DNA from: JBQTIP01 sp052388025
Lineage (GTDB): Bacteria > Actinomycetota > UBA4738 > HRBIN12
Length of the DNA: 25,394 nucleotides
Assembly: GCA_052388025.1 (NCBI GenBank)
Contig: JBQTIP010000109.1
Location: forward strand, 1 to 25,394
Direction: 5' to 3'
The position numbers were made by a program, and so were the translations under genes. Shown here one piece after another: positions 1 through 8,140 of this stretch; positions within the stretch are counted from its first letter, which is position 1, and each line of letters opens with the position of its first letter. Under the pieces are notes generated by a model. The model was not told where the DNA came from, searched no databases, and was given only the letters and a program-made list of their open reading frames with translations.

Positions 1-1
1 T

Positions 2-238
2 CCCGGTTCCGATGCACCGGGTCCGCCGCCCGAGGTCTACAACTGCGCGGTGCAGAACATCACCGGGCACCCCGCGATCACGGTTCCGGCGGGGCGCTTC
101 GAGAGCGGCCTGCCGTTCGGCCTTCAGTTCACGGGCCCCCGGTTCCGGGACGACCTCCTGCTCGACCTCGGCGCACTGTGGGAGGCGGCTCACCCTTGGT
201 CGAGGTCGGCGCCCAGCTACGAGCCCTTCGAGGTCTGA
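2..238 (+). CDS. Amidase signature family protein, C-terminal fragment (5' end outside window)
   Basis: Open from the left edge in frame 2 to the TGA at 236-238, so only the last 78 residues are visible. They read as the C-terminal end of an amidase signature (AS) hydrolase: an N-x-T-G-H-P-A segment, then a V-P-A-G strand, G-L-P-F-G-L-Q-F, a G-P-R-F-x-D turn and a final helix with L-L-x-L-G-x-L-W-E-A. This block is conserved in GatA-like amidases, allophanate hydrolases and related carboxamide hydrolases. The catalytic Ser-cisSer-Lys triad lies upstream of the window, so the substrate cannot be told. The 3' end overlaps the convergent agmatinase-family gene by 22 bp (217-238), leaving no room for a terminator between them. 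Confidence 0.85.
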   Translation, partial: PGSDAPGPPPEVYNCAVQNITGHPAITVPAGRFESGLPFGLQFTGPRFRDDLLLDLGALWEAAHPWSRSAPSYEPFEV

Positions 239-1317
239 GCCATCGCGAAGAGCCCGAGCAGCTCGTAGGCGACGTGCGAGGCGGCGACCGCGGTGAGCTC
301 GGCGTGGTCGTACGCGGGCGCGACCTCCACGATGTCGGCGGACACGACATCGAGCCCGGCGAGGCCACGGATGATCCCCAGGAGCTCCCGGCTGGTCAGC
401 CCGCCGGCCTCCGGCGTCCCCGTGCCGGGCGCGGCCCCCGGGTCCAGCACATCGATGTCGATGGAGACGTAAACCGGGGCGTCGCCAACGCGGGCGCGGA
501 TCCGCTCCACGGCGCCCGCGATCCCCAGGGTCTCCATCTCCATGGCCTGGACGATGGCGAACCCGAATCGCTCGTCGTCTTGGAGGTCGACCCGTGAGAA
601 GAGCGGCCCGCGGATCCCCACGTGCGTGGCGGCGTCGGGCAGCAGCAGCCCCTCCTCCCATGCCCGGCGGAAGGGCGTTCCGTGCGTGTAGGCGGCCCCG
701 AAGTACGTGTCCCACGTGTCCAGGTGGGCATCGAAGTGCAGGAGCGCAACCTGTCCGAACCGCCGGTTCACCGCTCGGAGCAGTGGCAACGCGATCGTGT
801 GATCCCCGCCAAGGGTGAGCAGGTGACCGGCCGACGTGAGCAGCTCGCCGGCCGCCTCCTCGATCTGGGAGATGGCCTCGAGGATGTCGAACGGCGTGCA
901 GGCGATGTCGCCGGCGTCCGCGACCTGCTGGGTGGCGAACGGCTCCACGTCGAGGCCCGGATGGTAGGAACGGAGCAGCCTGGACGCCTGCCGGATGGCC
1001 GTCGGACCGAACCGAGCTCCGGGACGGTAGGTCGTGCCGCTGTCGAAGGGAACACCGACAACGGCGACGTCGCAACGCTCCACCTCATCCCTCCGGGGGA
1101 GCCGCGCGAACGTGGCGGGACCTGCGAACCGAGGGACCTTGAGAGGGTCGAGAGGGCCGATCGGCGGCCGCTCGCTCGCGATTCCGGCGTCGTCTTCCCG
1201 TCCCTCGGCCAAAGCGGCGTCATCGTACAGGACGCGTTGGAGCCCTTCCGGCGGCGTTGACGCGGGCAGACCGCCCCGATAGCCTTCCCCTGGCTGCCTA
1301 CCGGCAGCCTTTTCCAT
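217..1317 (-). CDS. Agmatinase/arginase family ureohydrolase
   Basis: A ureohydrolase-fold enzyme that hydrolyses agmatine or a related guanidino compound to urea and an amine. The binuclear Mn ligands are visible in the three classic motifs: G-G-D-H-T, H-F-D-A-H-x-D, and S-I-D-I-D-V-L-D-P followed by the G-T-G-T-P-E loop. The N-terminal G-P-L-D-P...P-R-F-A-G-P-A-T-F stretch is typical of SpeB-like agmatinases rather than arginases. The start is uncertain. ATG at 1317 (366 aa) would abut the divergent NlpC/P60 start and leave no promoter room. The frame also contains a TTG at 1212, just before the conserved region, and the roughly 35 residues between these starts are low-complexity. The metal motifs make the family firm; the substrate is not resolved. 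Confidence 0.88.
   Translation of the reverse strand: MEKAAGRQPGEGYRGGLPASTPPEGLQRVLYDDAALAEGREDDAGIASERPPIGPLDPLKVPRFAGPATFARLPRRDEVERCDVAVVGVPFDSGTTYRPGARFGPTAIRQASRLLRSYHPGLDVEPFATQQVADAGDIACTPFDILEAISQIEEAAGELLTSAGHLLTLGGDHTIALPLLRAVNRRFGQVALLHFDAHLDTWDTYFGAAYTHGTPFRRAWEEGLLLPDAATHVGIRGPLFSRVDLQDDERFGFAIVQAMEMETLGIAGAVERIRARVGDAPVYVSIDIDVLDPGAAPGTGTPEAGGLTSRELLGIIRGLAGLDVVSADIVEVAPAYDHAELTAVAASHVAYELLGLFAMAQTSKGS
1257..1285 (+). promoter_or_regulatory. Candidate promoter of the NlpC/P60 gene
   Basis: TTGACG at 1257-1262 and TAGCCT at 1280-1285 (TAnnnT type) are separated by 17 nt, about 35-45 nt upstream of the candidate ATGs at 1319 and 1331. The -35 matches the sigma70/SigA consensus in five of six positions; the -10 is weak. 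It lies inside the long version of the divergent agmatinase frame, which favours a shorter start for that gene. Confidence 0.4.
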
Positions 1318-1318
1318 C

Positions 1319-2368
1319 ATGCGGAGGCGAATGATCGGCACACGCGGTCGCATCCTGCGGGGCTCGGTGGCCCTGCTCGTCGCCGTCTCCACCTCCATCG
1401 GCTCCGCGACACTATCCTCCGCCGAGCCGACCAAGAAGGACCTCGAAGAAGCGCAAGCCAGGCTGGCCGCGCTCAACGAGCGACTCTCCATCGTGGACGA
1501 GGAGTTCCTCCAGGCGCGGATCGCGCTGGAGACGGTCCAGGGCAAGCTCGCGGACGTGCGGGAGGCCGCGCGGAGGGCGTCCGAGGCCGCCGATGGGGCG
1601 CTCGCGGACCTGAACGCTCGGGCCGCCGAGGCCTACCAGGGCGTCGGCTCCGAGCTCGAGCTGCTCCTCGGCGCGGAATCCTTCGCCGAGTTCTCGGATC
1701 GTCTCGAGTTCCTCGGAGCGATCGCCCAGTCCGACGCCGACCTCGCGACGAAGGCGGAGACCGCCGGGCAGGAGGCCAGGTGGGCGGCCGACCAGCTCGC
1801 CGAGGTGGCGCAGGAGCGCGCAGAGATCGTGCGCTCGCTGGCCGAGAAGGAGGCCGAGCTGAAGGCTGGGGTTACCGAGGCCGAAGCGCTCGTAGCGAAG
1901 ATCGACAGGACGCTCCAAGAGGCCGCGGCGGCCGAACGGCGCGCGTCGGCCGAGGCGGTGGCGGACTCGGGCGTGATCGAGATCGGGCCCGTCGGGAACC
2001 CGCCGCCGGCGCCGAATCCGAATGCTCAGCTCGCCATCGATGCCGCCTACTCGGTGATCGGGACGCCGTATCAGTACGCCGGAGCGAGCCCGTCGACGGG
2101 ATTCGATTGCTCCGGTCTGACCATGTGGGCGTGGGCCCACGCGGGGGTCTCGCTGCCACATTCCTCGGCCGCGCAGTACGCCGCGCTCCCCCACGTAGCG
2201 AAGGAAGACCTCCAGCCCGGCGACCTCGTCTTCTTCTACTCTCCGATCCACCACGTCGGCATGTACGTCGGCGGGGGGAACATGATCCACTCTCCCCACA
2301 CGGGAGACGTCGTGAGGGTGGTGGCCATCTACTGGCAGTACTTCGTCGGAGCGGCCCGCCCCGGCTAG
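1319..2368 (+). CDS. Secreted NlpC/P60 peptidoglycan endopeptidase with coiled-coil N-terminus (RipA-like)
   Basis: A 349-residue exported cell-wall hydrolase. Residues 1-35 form a signal peptide (basic start, then a hydrophobic stretch ending near S-S-A-E-P). Residues 38-220 are a long heptad-rich coiled coil, as in actinobacterial RipA/RipC-type proteins, followed by a short Pro/Asn-rich linker. The C-terminal 115 residues are an NlpC/P60 domain with the catalytic Cys in F-D-C-S-G, the His in H-H-V-G-M-Y-V-G and the third polar residue in the H-S-P-H-T-G segment. The family cleaves the D-Glu to diaminopimelate bond in stem peptides during cell separation. An in-frame ATG at 1331 is an alternative start. 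The stop shares a CTAG tetranucleotide with the stop of the convergent glycosidase gene. Confidence 0.92.
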   Translation: MRRRMIGTRGRILRGSVALLVAVSTSIGSATLSSAEPTKKDLEEAQARLAALNERLSIVDEEFLQARIALETVQGKLADVREAARRASEAADGALADLNARAAEAYQGVGSELELLLGAESFAEFSDRLEFLGAIAQSDADLATKAETAGQEARWAADQLAEVAQERAEIVRSLAEKEAELKAGVTEAEALVAKIDRTLQEAAAAERRASAEAVADSGVIEIGPVGNPPPAPNPNAQLAIDAAYSVIGTPYQYAGASPSTGFDCSGLTMWAWAHAGVSLPHSSAAQYAALPHVAKEDLQPGDLVFFYSPIHHVGMYVGGGNMIHSPHTGDVVRVVAIYWQYFVGAARPG

Positions 2369-4473
2369 GTCGTCGGAGACACGCGGCCTTCGGTGCCGGT
2401 TGCCTCGATGTCGTAGTGCGTTCCGAACGCATGGATGCCGTGGAGGAACATCCGCCCGACGTCGTCTGGGACGTGCGGGTCGCACGTGATCTCCCCGCCC
2501 TCCGCGCCGACGCCGAGCATGCCCCGGATCAGAAGGAACGGCGCCGCGGTCGCCCAGGCCTGCGGGCTGCAGGCCGTCGGGTAGCGGACCGGGAAGCGGC
2601 TCTCCCTTCGCGGATAGCCGGCGAAGGCCTCGGGCAGCCGGTGCTCCGTGAAGGCGGCCGCCTCCAGCATCGCCATCGCGATGCGATTGGCCTCCTCCCG
2701 GTATCCGTAGCGGACGAGGCCCTGAGCGATGATCGAGTTATCGTGGGGCCAGACCGCCCCCGTGTGATACCCGATCGGGTTGTAGCCCACATCCTCCTCG
2801 GAGAGCGTTCGGATCCCCCATTCGGAGAACATCGCCGGCGAGAGGAGGTTTTGCACGACCATCCTCGCGCGATCCTCGGGGACGACGCCGGACCAGAGCA
2901 GGTGCCCCATGTTTGACGTCATCGAGTCGATCCGGCGCTTGTCCTTGTCCAGGCCGAGCACGTAGTAGCCGCCTCGCTCCTCGGACCAGAAGTCGCGGTT
3001 GAACCGGCCGAACAGCTCCTCGGCCTCGGTACGAAGACGCTCCGCGAGCTCGGCGTCCTCCCACACCTTCTCCGCCATCTCCGCCATCCGCACCTTCGCG
3101 TCGTAGGCGTAGCCCTGGATCTCGCAGGTCGCGATCGGCGCCTCAGGGATCGAGCCGTCCGCGAACTGCACGCCGTTCCAGGAGTCCTTCCAGCACTGGT
3201 TCGTGAGGCCCTGCGACGAGCGTGTCCTGTACTCGACGTATCCGTCGCCGTCCTGGTCGCCGTACCGGTCGATCCACTCGAGCGCCTGCATCGCGCTGCT
3301 ACGGAGCCCCGCGGCGGTCTGGTCATCGCCGGTGAACCGCCAGTACTCCGACAGCAGCACCAGCCAGAGCGGCGTCGCATCGCTCGTGCCGTAGTAGGGC
3401 CGGTGCGGCTTCAGACCCAGCACCGTCAGCTCCCCGAACCTGATCTCGTGGAGGATCTTGCCGGGCTCCTCGTCCTTGAAGTCGTCCATCGCCTTGCCCT
3501 GCAGGCTCGCGAGCGCGAGCAGGGCCCCCTTCGCGAGGTCGGGCCCCACCCAGAGGGCCTGGTAGGAGGTGATCAGCGTGTCCCGGCCGAAGATGGCCAT
3601 GAACCAGGGCAGGCCCGCCGCGGGGAGCGAATAGTCGTTCCCCCCCACCTCGGCCTGGAGGCGGAGGGCCGCGAGGTCGACGATGGACTTCTCGTACACG
3701 TGCCGCAGGAGATCGAGGTCGGCCTCGAAGCGCGGCACCTCGTCCCTCCACTTCGCCAGGACGCGTCCTGCCTCCCTCTCGCTCTCGCCGAACTCCTCAT
3801 GGAGTGGCTCGAAGATCTCCTCGTCGATGTGGACGGAGGCCCGGATGCCGGTGCGCCAGACTTCCCGCGGCCCGAGATCCAGGTCGAAGACGATGTCGTC
3901 GCCTTCGATCCGCCCGAGCTCGGTCGAGTGCACGCGAGTCGTCGCCTTGAACGCGTGGTGGTCGTACTCGAACACCAGCAGGCAGTGCTCGGCATTGTGC
4001 GAGGTTCGGATCACCCCCTCCTTGCGCGGGATCCGATCCTTCACTTCGAAGAGGTCCGCGAAGTCGACGCCGCAGGCGAGGCGCAGCTCGGTCCGAACGG
4101 GCTTGTTGAGGTGGTTTCGCACCGTGACCTTCTCGTGCAGGCCGTCCCCGACGAATCGGGAGCGCTGGATCGAGAGCCCGTGCGTCGGGATGCCGGGCAG
4201 CTCGGGGTTGGTCAGGTAGAAGGCGGCCGAGTAGTAGTCCACCGTGTCCGAGGTGAGCACCGATGTCTCCTTGCCTCCCACCGTGAGCACGAACTTGTGC
4301 AGGAACCGCGTGTCCTCGTGGAAGAGGCCGGCGACCGAACCCTTCGGGACGTCTCCCCGCGTGTCGGACACCATGAAGGTGGACCCCTCGAGCACCGAGA
4401 TGACGTCCGGGCTGATCTCCGGCGGCTTGTCGGCGGGGGACGAAATCTTCTTCCCGGAGGGCGCCGGGCTCAC
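2365..4473 (-). CDS. Glycogen debranching-like glycoside hydrolase (amylo-alpha-1,6-glucosidase family)
   Basis: A 702-residue protein. The N-terminal beta-rich domain (about residues 20-220) begins V-L-E-G-S-T-F-M-V-S-D-T-R-G-D and includes F-H-E-D-T-R-F-L, the hallmark of bacterial N-terminal debranching-enzyme domains. The C-terminal (alpha/alpha)6 barrel holds G-R-D-T-L-I-T-S, Y-G-T-S-D-A-T-P-L-W, Q-x-W-K-D-S and G-A-V-W-P-H-D-N-S, as in MGH-type GH63/GH133-related hydrolases. It probably removes alpha-linked glucose from a storage glucan or a compatible-solute glucoside; the exact substrate cannot be read. GTG at 4473 is preceded by GAGGAG at 4 nt and overlaps the upstream small gene by GTGA, so the two are translationally coupled. 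No signal peptide is seen, so it is likely cytoplasmic. Confidence 0.88.
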   Translation of the reverse strand: MSPAPSGKKISSPADKPPEISPDVISVLEGSTFMVSDTRGDVPKGSVAGLFHEDTRFLHKFVLTVGGKETSVLTSDTVDYYSAAFYLTNPELPGIPTHGLSIQRSRFVGDGLHEKVTVRNHLNKPVRTELRLACGVDFADLFEVKDRIPRKEGVIRTSHNAEHCLLVFEYDHHAFKATTRVHSTELGRIEGDDIVFDLDLGPREVWRTGIRASVHIDEEIFEPLHEEFGESEREAGRVLAKWRDEVPRFEADLDLLRHVYEKSIVDLAALRLQAEVGGNDYSLPAAGLPWFMAIFGRDTLITSYQALWVGPDLAKGALLALASLQGKAMDDFKDEEPGKILHEIRFGELTVLGLKPHRPYYGTSDATPLWLVLLSEYWRFTGDDQTAAGLRSSAMQALEWIDRYGDQDGDGYVEYRTRSSQGLTNQCWKDSWNGVQFADGSIPEAPIATCEIQGYAYDAKVRMAEMAEKVWEDAELAERLRTEAEELFGRFNRDFWSEERGGYYVLGLDKDKRRIDSMTSNMGHLLWSGVVPEDRARMVVQNLLSPAMFSEWGIRTLSEEDVGYNPIGYHTGAVWPHDNSIIAQGLVRYGYREEANRIAMAMLEAAAFTEHRLPEAFAGYPRRESRFPVRYPTACSPQAWATAAPFLLIRGMLGVGAEGGEITCDPHVPDDVGRMFLHGIHAFGTHYDIEATGTEGRVSPTT

Positions 4474-4688
4474 GGCTCCTCACCCCGGCCGGACAGGTTC
4501 GCGAGGTCGGCGAGCCGCTGTTCGGCCTGTGCCACCAGCGCGTCGTTGCCGATGGCGCGTGCCTCCTCGATCGCCCGCTCGAGCATCTCCCGCGCCTGGC
4601 GAGCCCTGGTGCCCGTCCGGTCCGCCGTCGCGTACTTGATCCGCTCGTCGGCCTTTACGATGAGCTCGAAGATCTCCTGCGCCTCCAT
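4470..4688 (-). CDS. Small helical protein of unknown function, coupled to the debranching-like enzyme
   Basis: A 72-residue, highly charged, all-helical protein: M-E-A-Q-E-I-F at the start, an A-R-Q-A-R-E-M-L-E-R-A-I-E-E-A-R helix, then A-Q-A-E-Q-R-L-A-D-L. I chose ATG 4688 because GGAGGG lies just upstream of it; an ATG at 4721 in the same frame lacks a ribosome-binding site. The stop overlaps the GTG start of the glycosidase by 4 bp, so the two are co-translated. I do not recognise a family. The sequence would suit a short helical hairpin or TPR-like adaptor, but nothing shows a function. Confidence 0.65.
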   Translation of the reverse strand: MEAQEIFELIVKADERIKYATADRTGTRARQAREMLERAIEEARAIGNDALVAQAEQRLADLANLSGRGEEP

Positions 4689-4818
4689 GGTCCCTCCGAC
4701 TCTGGTGGTTGCCTCAATCATCGTTCAGGCTGTCCTCTGGCGCTTCATTGCGGCCGTGGCCGGCGCAGGTCGGATACCGTTCCCTACCTATCGTGAGGAT
4801 CGCGGGAAGGAGCACGAG

Positions 4819-5835
4819 ATGCAGCTCGGAATGGTGGGACTGGGCCGCATGGGGGCGAACCTCGTGCGTCGGCTCATGCGGAACGGACACGGATGTGTGA
4901 TCTACGACCTGAACCCGGACCCGATCCGGCAGCTGGAGAGCGAGGGAGCGATCGGAGCTACATCCCTCGACGACCTCGTCGGCAAGCTCGTCGCCCCGCG
5001 GGCCGCCTGGATCATGGTGCCGGCCGCGTTGGTGGGTCGGACCGCGGAGCAGCTCGCGGAGCGGATGGCGCCCGGCGACGTCATCATCGACGGCGGCAAC
5101 TCCTACTACCGCAACGACATCGAGCGGGCCGAGGCCTTCGGGGTGAAGGGCATCCACTACGTCGACGTCGGAACGAGCGGCGGCGTCTTCGGCCTCGAGC
5201 GAGGGTTCTGCCTGATGATCGGGGGTGAGAGGGAGGTCGTGGAGCGCCTCGACCCGATCTTCGCCACGCTCGCCCCGGGTGTCGAGGCCGCTCCCCGGAC
5301 GCCGGGGCGGGAGAACGTCCCGGGCAGCACGGCCGAGGGCGGATACCTCCACTGCGGACCGAGCGGCGCCGGCCACTTCGTGAAGATGGTCCACAACGGG
5401 ATCGAGTACGGCCTCATGGCCGCCTACGCCGAGGGGTTGAACGTCCTGCGGCACGCGAACATCGGCGCGCTGGAGCGTGAGGCCGACGCGGAGACAACGC
5501 CCCTGCGCGACCCGAAGTACTACCGGTTCGAGTTCGACGTCCCCGAGGTCGCCGAGGTTTGGCGCCGCGGCAGCGTGGTCACGTCGTGGTTGCTCGACCT
5601 CACAGCGGCTGCGCTTCTGGAGGACCCGTCGCTCGAGGCCTACTCCGGCCGGGTTTCCGACTCCGGCGAGGGCCGCTGGACGGTGCAGGCCGCGGTCGAC
5701 GAGGGGGTCCCGGTCCACGTGCTCTCCGCGGCGCTCTTCGACCGCTTCGAGTCTCGCGACGAGGCAGATTTCGCGAACAGAGTCTTATCGGCGATGCGCC
5801 GACAGTTCGGCGGCCATGCGGAGAAGACCGGCTGA
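4819..5835 (+). CDS. gnd: 6-phosphogluconate dehydrogenase, decarboxylating, short type
   Basis: A 338-residue enzyme converting 6-phosphogluconate to ribulose 5-phosphate, CO2 and reduced cofactor in the cytoplasmic pentose phosphate pathway. The N-terminal Rossmann motif is G-L-G-R-M-G-A-N. D-G-G-N-S-Y-Y-R-N-D and S-G-A-G-H-F-V-K-M-V-H-N-G-I-E-Y-G are the substrate-binding and catalytic Lys/Asn segments. The length matches the short GndA/YqeC-type enzymes (about 300-340 aa), often NAD-preferring, rather than the 470-aa dimeric form. ATG 4819 has GAAGGAG at 7 nt. The 130-bp gap from the divergent small gene must hold the promoter, but I see only a weak TATCGT -10 at 4789-4794. It is followed 17 nt later by pgi, probably in one operon. 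Confidence 0.93.
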   Translation: MQLGMVGLGRMGANLVRRLMRNGHGCVIYDLNPDPIRQLESEGAIGATSLDDLVGKLVAPRAAWIMVPAALVGRTAEQLAERMAPGDVIIDGGNSYYRNDIERAEAFGVKGIHYVDVGTSGGVFGLERGFCLMIGGEREVVERLDPIFATLAPGVEAAPRTPGRENVPGSTAEGGYLHCGPSGAGHFVKMVHNGIEYGLMAAYAEGLNVLRHANIGALEREADAETTPLRDPKYYRFEFDVPEVAEVWRRGSVVTSWLLDLTAAALLEDPSLEAYSGRVSDSGEGRWTVQAAVDEGVPVHVLSAALFDRFESRDEADFANRVLSAMRRQFGGHAEKTG

Positions 5836-5852
5836 GCGGGGGTCCGGCAGCC

Positions 5853-7505
5853 ATGACCGAGAGGATGAAGATCGCGAATTCGCCCGAGTGGGAGGCGCTT
5901 CGGGTACACCGGGCAAGGATGGAGGGCGTCCACCTGCGGGACCTGTTCGCCGAGGACCCCGGCCGAGGGGAGCGCATGACGCTCGAGGTGGGGGACCTCT
6001 ACCTGGACTACTCGAAGAACCTCACCACGGCCGAGACGCTCGGCCTGCTGGTGGCCCTCGCCGGGCGTGCCGGCCTGCACCGGCGCATCGACGCGATGTT
6101 CGGCGGGGAGAAGATCAACTCGACGGAGGAACGCGCCGCGCTCCACGTCGCCCTCCGCGCCCCCAAGGGCGAGCGCATCGAGGTGGATGGGGAGGACGTC
6201 GTTCCCGAAGTCCATGCCGCGCTCGGCAGGATGGCCGACTTCGCGAACCGCGTCCGTTCGGGTGAGTGGAAGGGCTACACGGGCAGGCGCGTCCGAAGCA
6301 TCGTCAACATCGGGATCGGCGGCTCCGACCTGGGTCCGGCCATGGCCTACGAGGCGCTGAAGGTCTACTCGGACCGTTCCATGACGTTTCGGTTCGTGTC
6401 GAACGTGGACGGCGCCGACGTCTGGGAAGCGAACCGCGACCTCGACTTGGAGGAGACGCTGTTCATCGTGTCCTCGAAGTCGTTCGCGACGATCGAGACG
6501 CTCACGAACGCGCGGACCGCTCGAGCCTGGCTGGTCGAGGGCCTCGGTGTCGAGGAAGCGGTCCGCAACCACTTCGCGGCGGTATCGACGAACGCCGAGA
6601 GAGTCGAGGAGTTCGGGATCGACACCGCCAACATGTTCGAGCTCTGGGATTGGGTCGGCGGCCGGTACTCGGTGGATTCCACGATCGGGCTCTCGCTCAT
6701 GATCGCCATCGGCCCCGATCGTTTCCGGGAGATGCTCGGCGGCTTCCGCGTGATGGACGTGCACTTCCGGACCGCTCCGTTCGAGCGGAACATGCCGGTG
6801 CTGCTCGGCCTGCTAGGGGTGTGGTACGGGAGCTTCCTCGGCGCCGAGACTCAGGCCATCCTGCCGTACAGCCACAACCTGGCGAAGCTCACCGCGTACT
6901 TGCAGCAGCTCGACATGGAGTCGAACGGCAAGTCGGTCGACCTGGACGGCGACCCTGTGGAGGTGCAGACCGGCCCGATCGTCTGGGGCACGCCGGGCAC
7001 CAACGGGCAGCACGCGTACTACCAGCTCCTCCACCAAGGGACGAAACTCGTTCCCTGCGACTTCATCGGCTTCGTCCACCCGAGCCACGACGTGGGCGAC
7101 CAACACGACCTCCTGATGGCGAACTTCTTCGCCCAGACCGAGGCCCTGGCGTTCGGCAAGACTCGGGAGCAGGTCGAGATCGAGGGCGTCCCGGCGTTCC
7201 AGGTGGCTCACCGGACGTTCCGGGGGACCCGCCCGACGAACACGATCCTGGCGACGAAGCTCACTCCGCAGGTGCTCGGCCAGCTCATCGCCCTCTACGA
7301 GCACAAGGTGTTCACCCAGGGGACCATCTGGAACGTCAACTCGTTCGACCAGTGGGGGGTCGAGCTCGGTAAGGTTCTGGCGAACCGCATCGTTCCCGAG
7401 CTGGAGGCCGCGGCCGAGCCCGAGCTCGCACACGACTCCTCCACGAACGCGCTGATCCGACGATACCGGGGGCTCCGCGACCGGAGGAAGGGGAACGGTG
7501 GATGA
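5853..7505 (+). CDS. pgi: Glucose-6-phosphate isomerase
   Basis: A 550-residue isomerase interconverting glucose 6-phosphate and fructose 6-phosphate. Both family signatures are complete: V-G-G-R-Y-S-V-D-S-T-I-G-L-S near the middle and N-S-F-D-Q-W-G-V-E-L-G-K near the C-terminus. The phosphate-binding S-K-S-F-A-T-I-E-T and the G-T-N-G-Q-H-A-Y-Y-Q-L-L-H-Q-G-T catalytic Glu/His region are also present. Length is normal for the large bacterial/eukaryotic PGI type. ATG 5853 follows gnd by 17 nt, and the TGA overlaps the next start as ATGA. The pairing with gnd puts the split between glycolysis and the pentose phosphate pathway under shared expression. Confidence 0.96.
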   Translation: MTERMKIANSPEWEALRVHRARMEGVHLRDLFAEDPGRGERMTLEVGDLYLDYSKNLTTAETLGLLVALAGRAGLHRRIDAMFGGEKINSTEERAALHVALRAPKGERIEVDGEDVVPEVHAALGRMADFANRVRSGEWKGYTGRRVRSIVNIGIGGSDLGPAMAYEALKVYSDRSMTFRFVSNVDGADVWEANRDLDLEETLFIVSSKSFATIETLTNARTARAWLVEGLGVEEAVRNHFAAVSTNAERVEEFGIDTANMFELWDWVGGRYSVDSTIGLSLMIAIGPDRFREMLGGFRVMDVHFRTAPFERNMPVLLGLLGVWYGSFLGAETQAILPYSHNLAKLTAYLQQLDMESNGKSVDLDGDPVEVQTGPIVWGTPGTNGQHAYYQLLHQGTKLVPCDFIGFVHPSHDVGDQHDLLMANFFAQTEALAFGKTREQVEIEGVPAFQVAHRTFRGTRPTNTILATKLTPQVLGQLIALYEHKVFTQGTIWNVNSFDQWGVELGKVLANRIVPELEAAAEPELAHDSSTNALIRRYRGLRDRRKGNGG

Positions 7506-8140
7506 CCCGAGTGATCGACGTCTCGCTCCCTATCGGCCCCGATCTACTTGTGTGGCCGGGCGACCCGCCGGTCGAGCTCACCCCGAGATTGCAGCTCTCG
7601 AAGGGCGATCCGGCCAACGTCTCCGAGCTCCGGCTGGGGACCCACACCGGAACGCACGTCGATCCGCCCCTCCACTTCATCGACGGCGCGGCGGCGATCG
7701 ACGAAGTGCCGCTCGACGCGCTCTACGGCGAGGCGGTCGTCGCCGACGCGCGCGGTATGCGCGGCCAGCTCGGACCGGCAGAGCTCGAAGCGCTCGCTAT
7801 ACCCGACGGGGTCAAGCGCCTGCTGCTCAAGAGCGACAACTCGGAGATGTGGCGATCCTTCCCGGCGAAGTTCCCGGACGAGTACGTGTGCCTGTCCCCG
7901 GAGGGGGCCCGCTGGGTCGTCGAGCGCGGCATCCGCCTGATCGGGGTCGACTTCCTCTCGGTCGAGATGAAGGGCGCGCCGGAGCATCCCACGCACGTGG
8001 AGCTGCTGAAGAACGGTGTCGTGATCGTCGAGGGTCTGAACCTCGGTGACGTCGAACCGGGTGGGTACTTGTTCGGGGCCTTCCCACTGCGGATCGCCGG
8101 CGGCGACGGTGGCCCGGCCCGGGCCGTCCTGTTCCACTGA
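7502..8140 (+). CDS. Cyclase / KynB-type metal-dependent hydrolase
   Basis: A 212-residue member of the cyclase family that includes bacterial kynurenine formamidase and isatin hydrolase. The defining metal motif H-T-G-T-H-V-D-P-P-L-H sits at residues 48-58. The C-terminal half has the usual I-G-V-D-F-L-S-V-E and G-V-V-I-V-E-G-L-N-L segments and a final A-F-P-L-R-I strand. It starts on ATGA inside the pgi stop and is therefore translationally coupled to sugar-phosphate genes. No other tryptophan-catabolism gene is nearby, so arylformamidase activity is only one possibility. Its stop codon abuts the truncated end of the ADP-ribosylglycohydrolase remnant on the other strand. Confidence 0.88.
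   Translation: MTRVIDVSLPIGPDLLVWPGDPPVELTPRLQLSKGDPANVSELRLGTHTGTHVDPPLHFIDGAAAIDEVPLDALYGEAVVADARGMRGQLGPAELEALAIPDGVKRLLLKSDNSEMWRSFPAKFPDEYVCLSPEGARWVVERGIRLIGVDFLSVEMKGAPEHPTHVELLKNGVVIVEGLNLGDVEPGGYLFGAFPLRIAGGDGGPARAVLFH

Noticed and set aside
3403..4818. Long plus-strand extension of the gnd frame upstream of 4819
   Set aside because: It is antisense of the debranching-like gene; the Rossmann motif begins right at ATG 4819, which has a proper ribosome-binding site.
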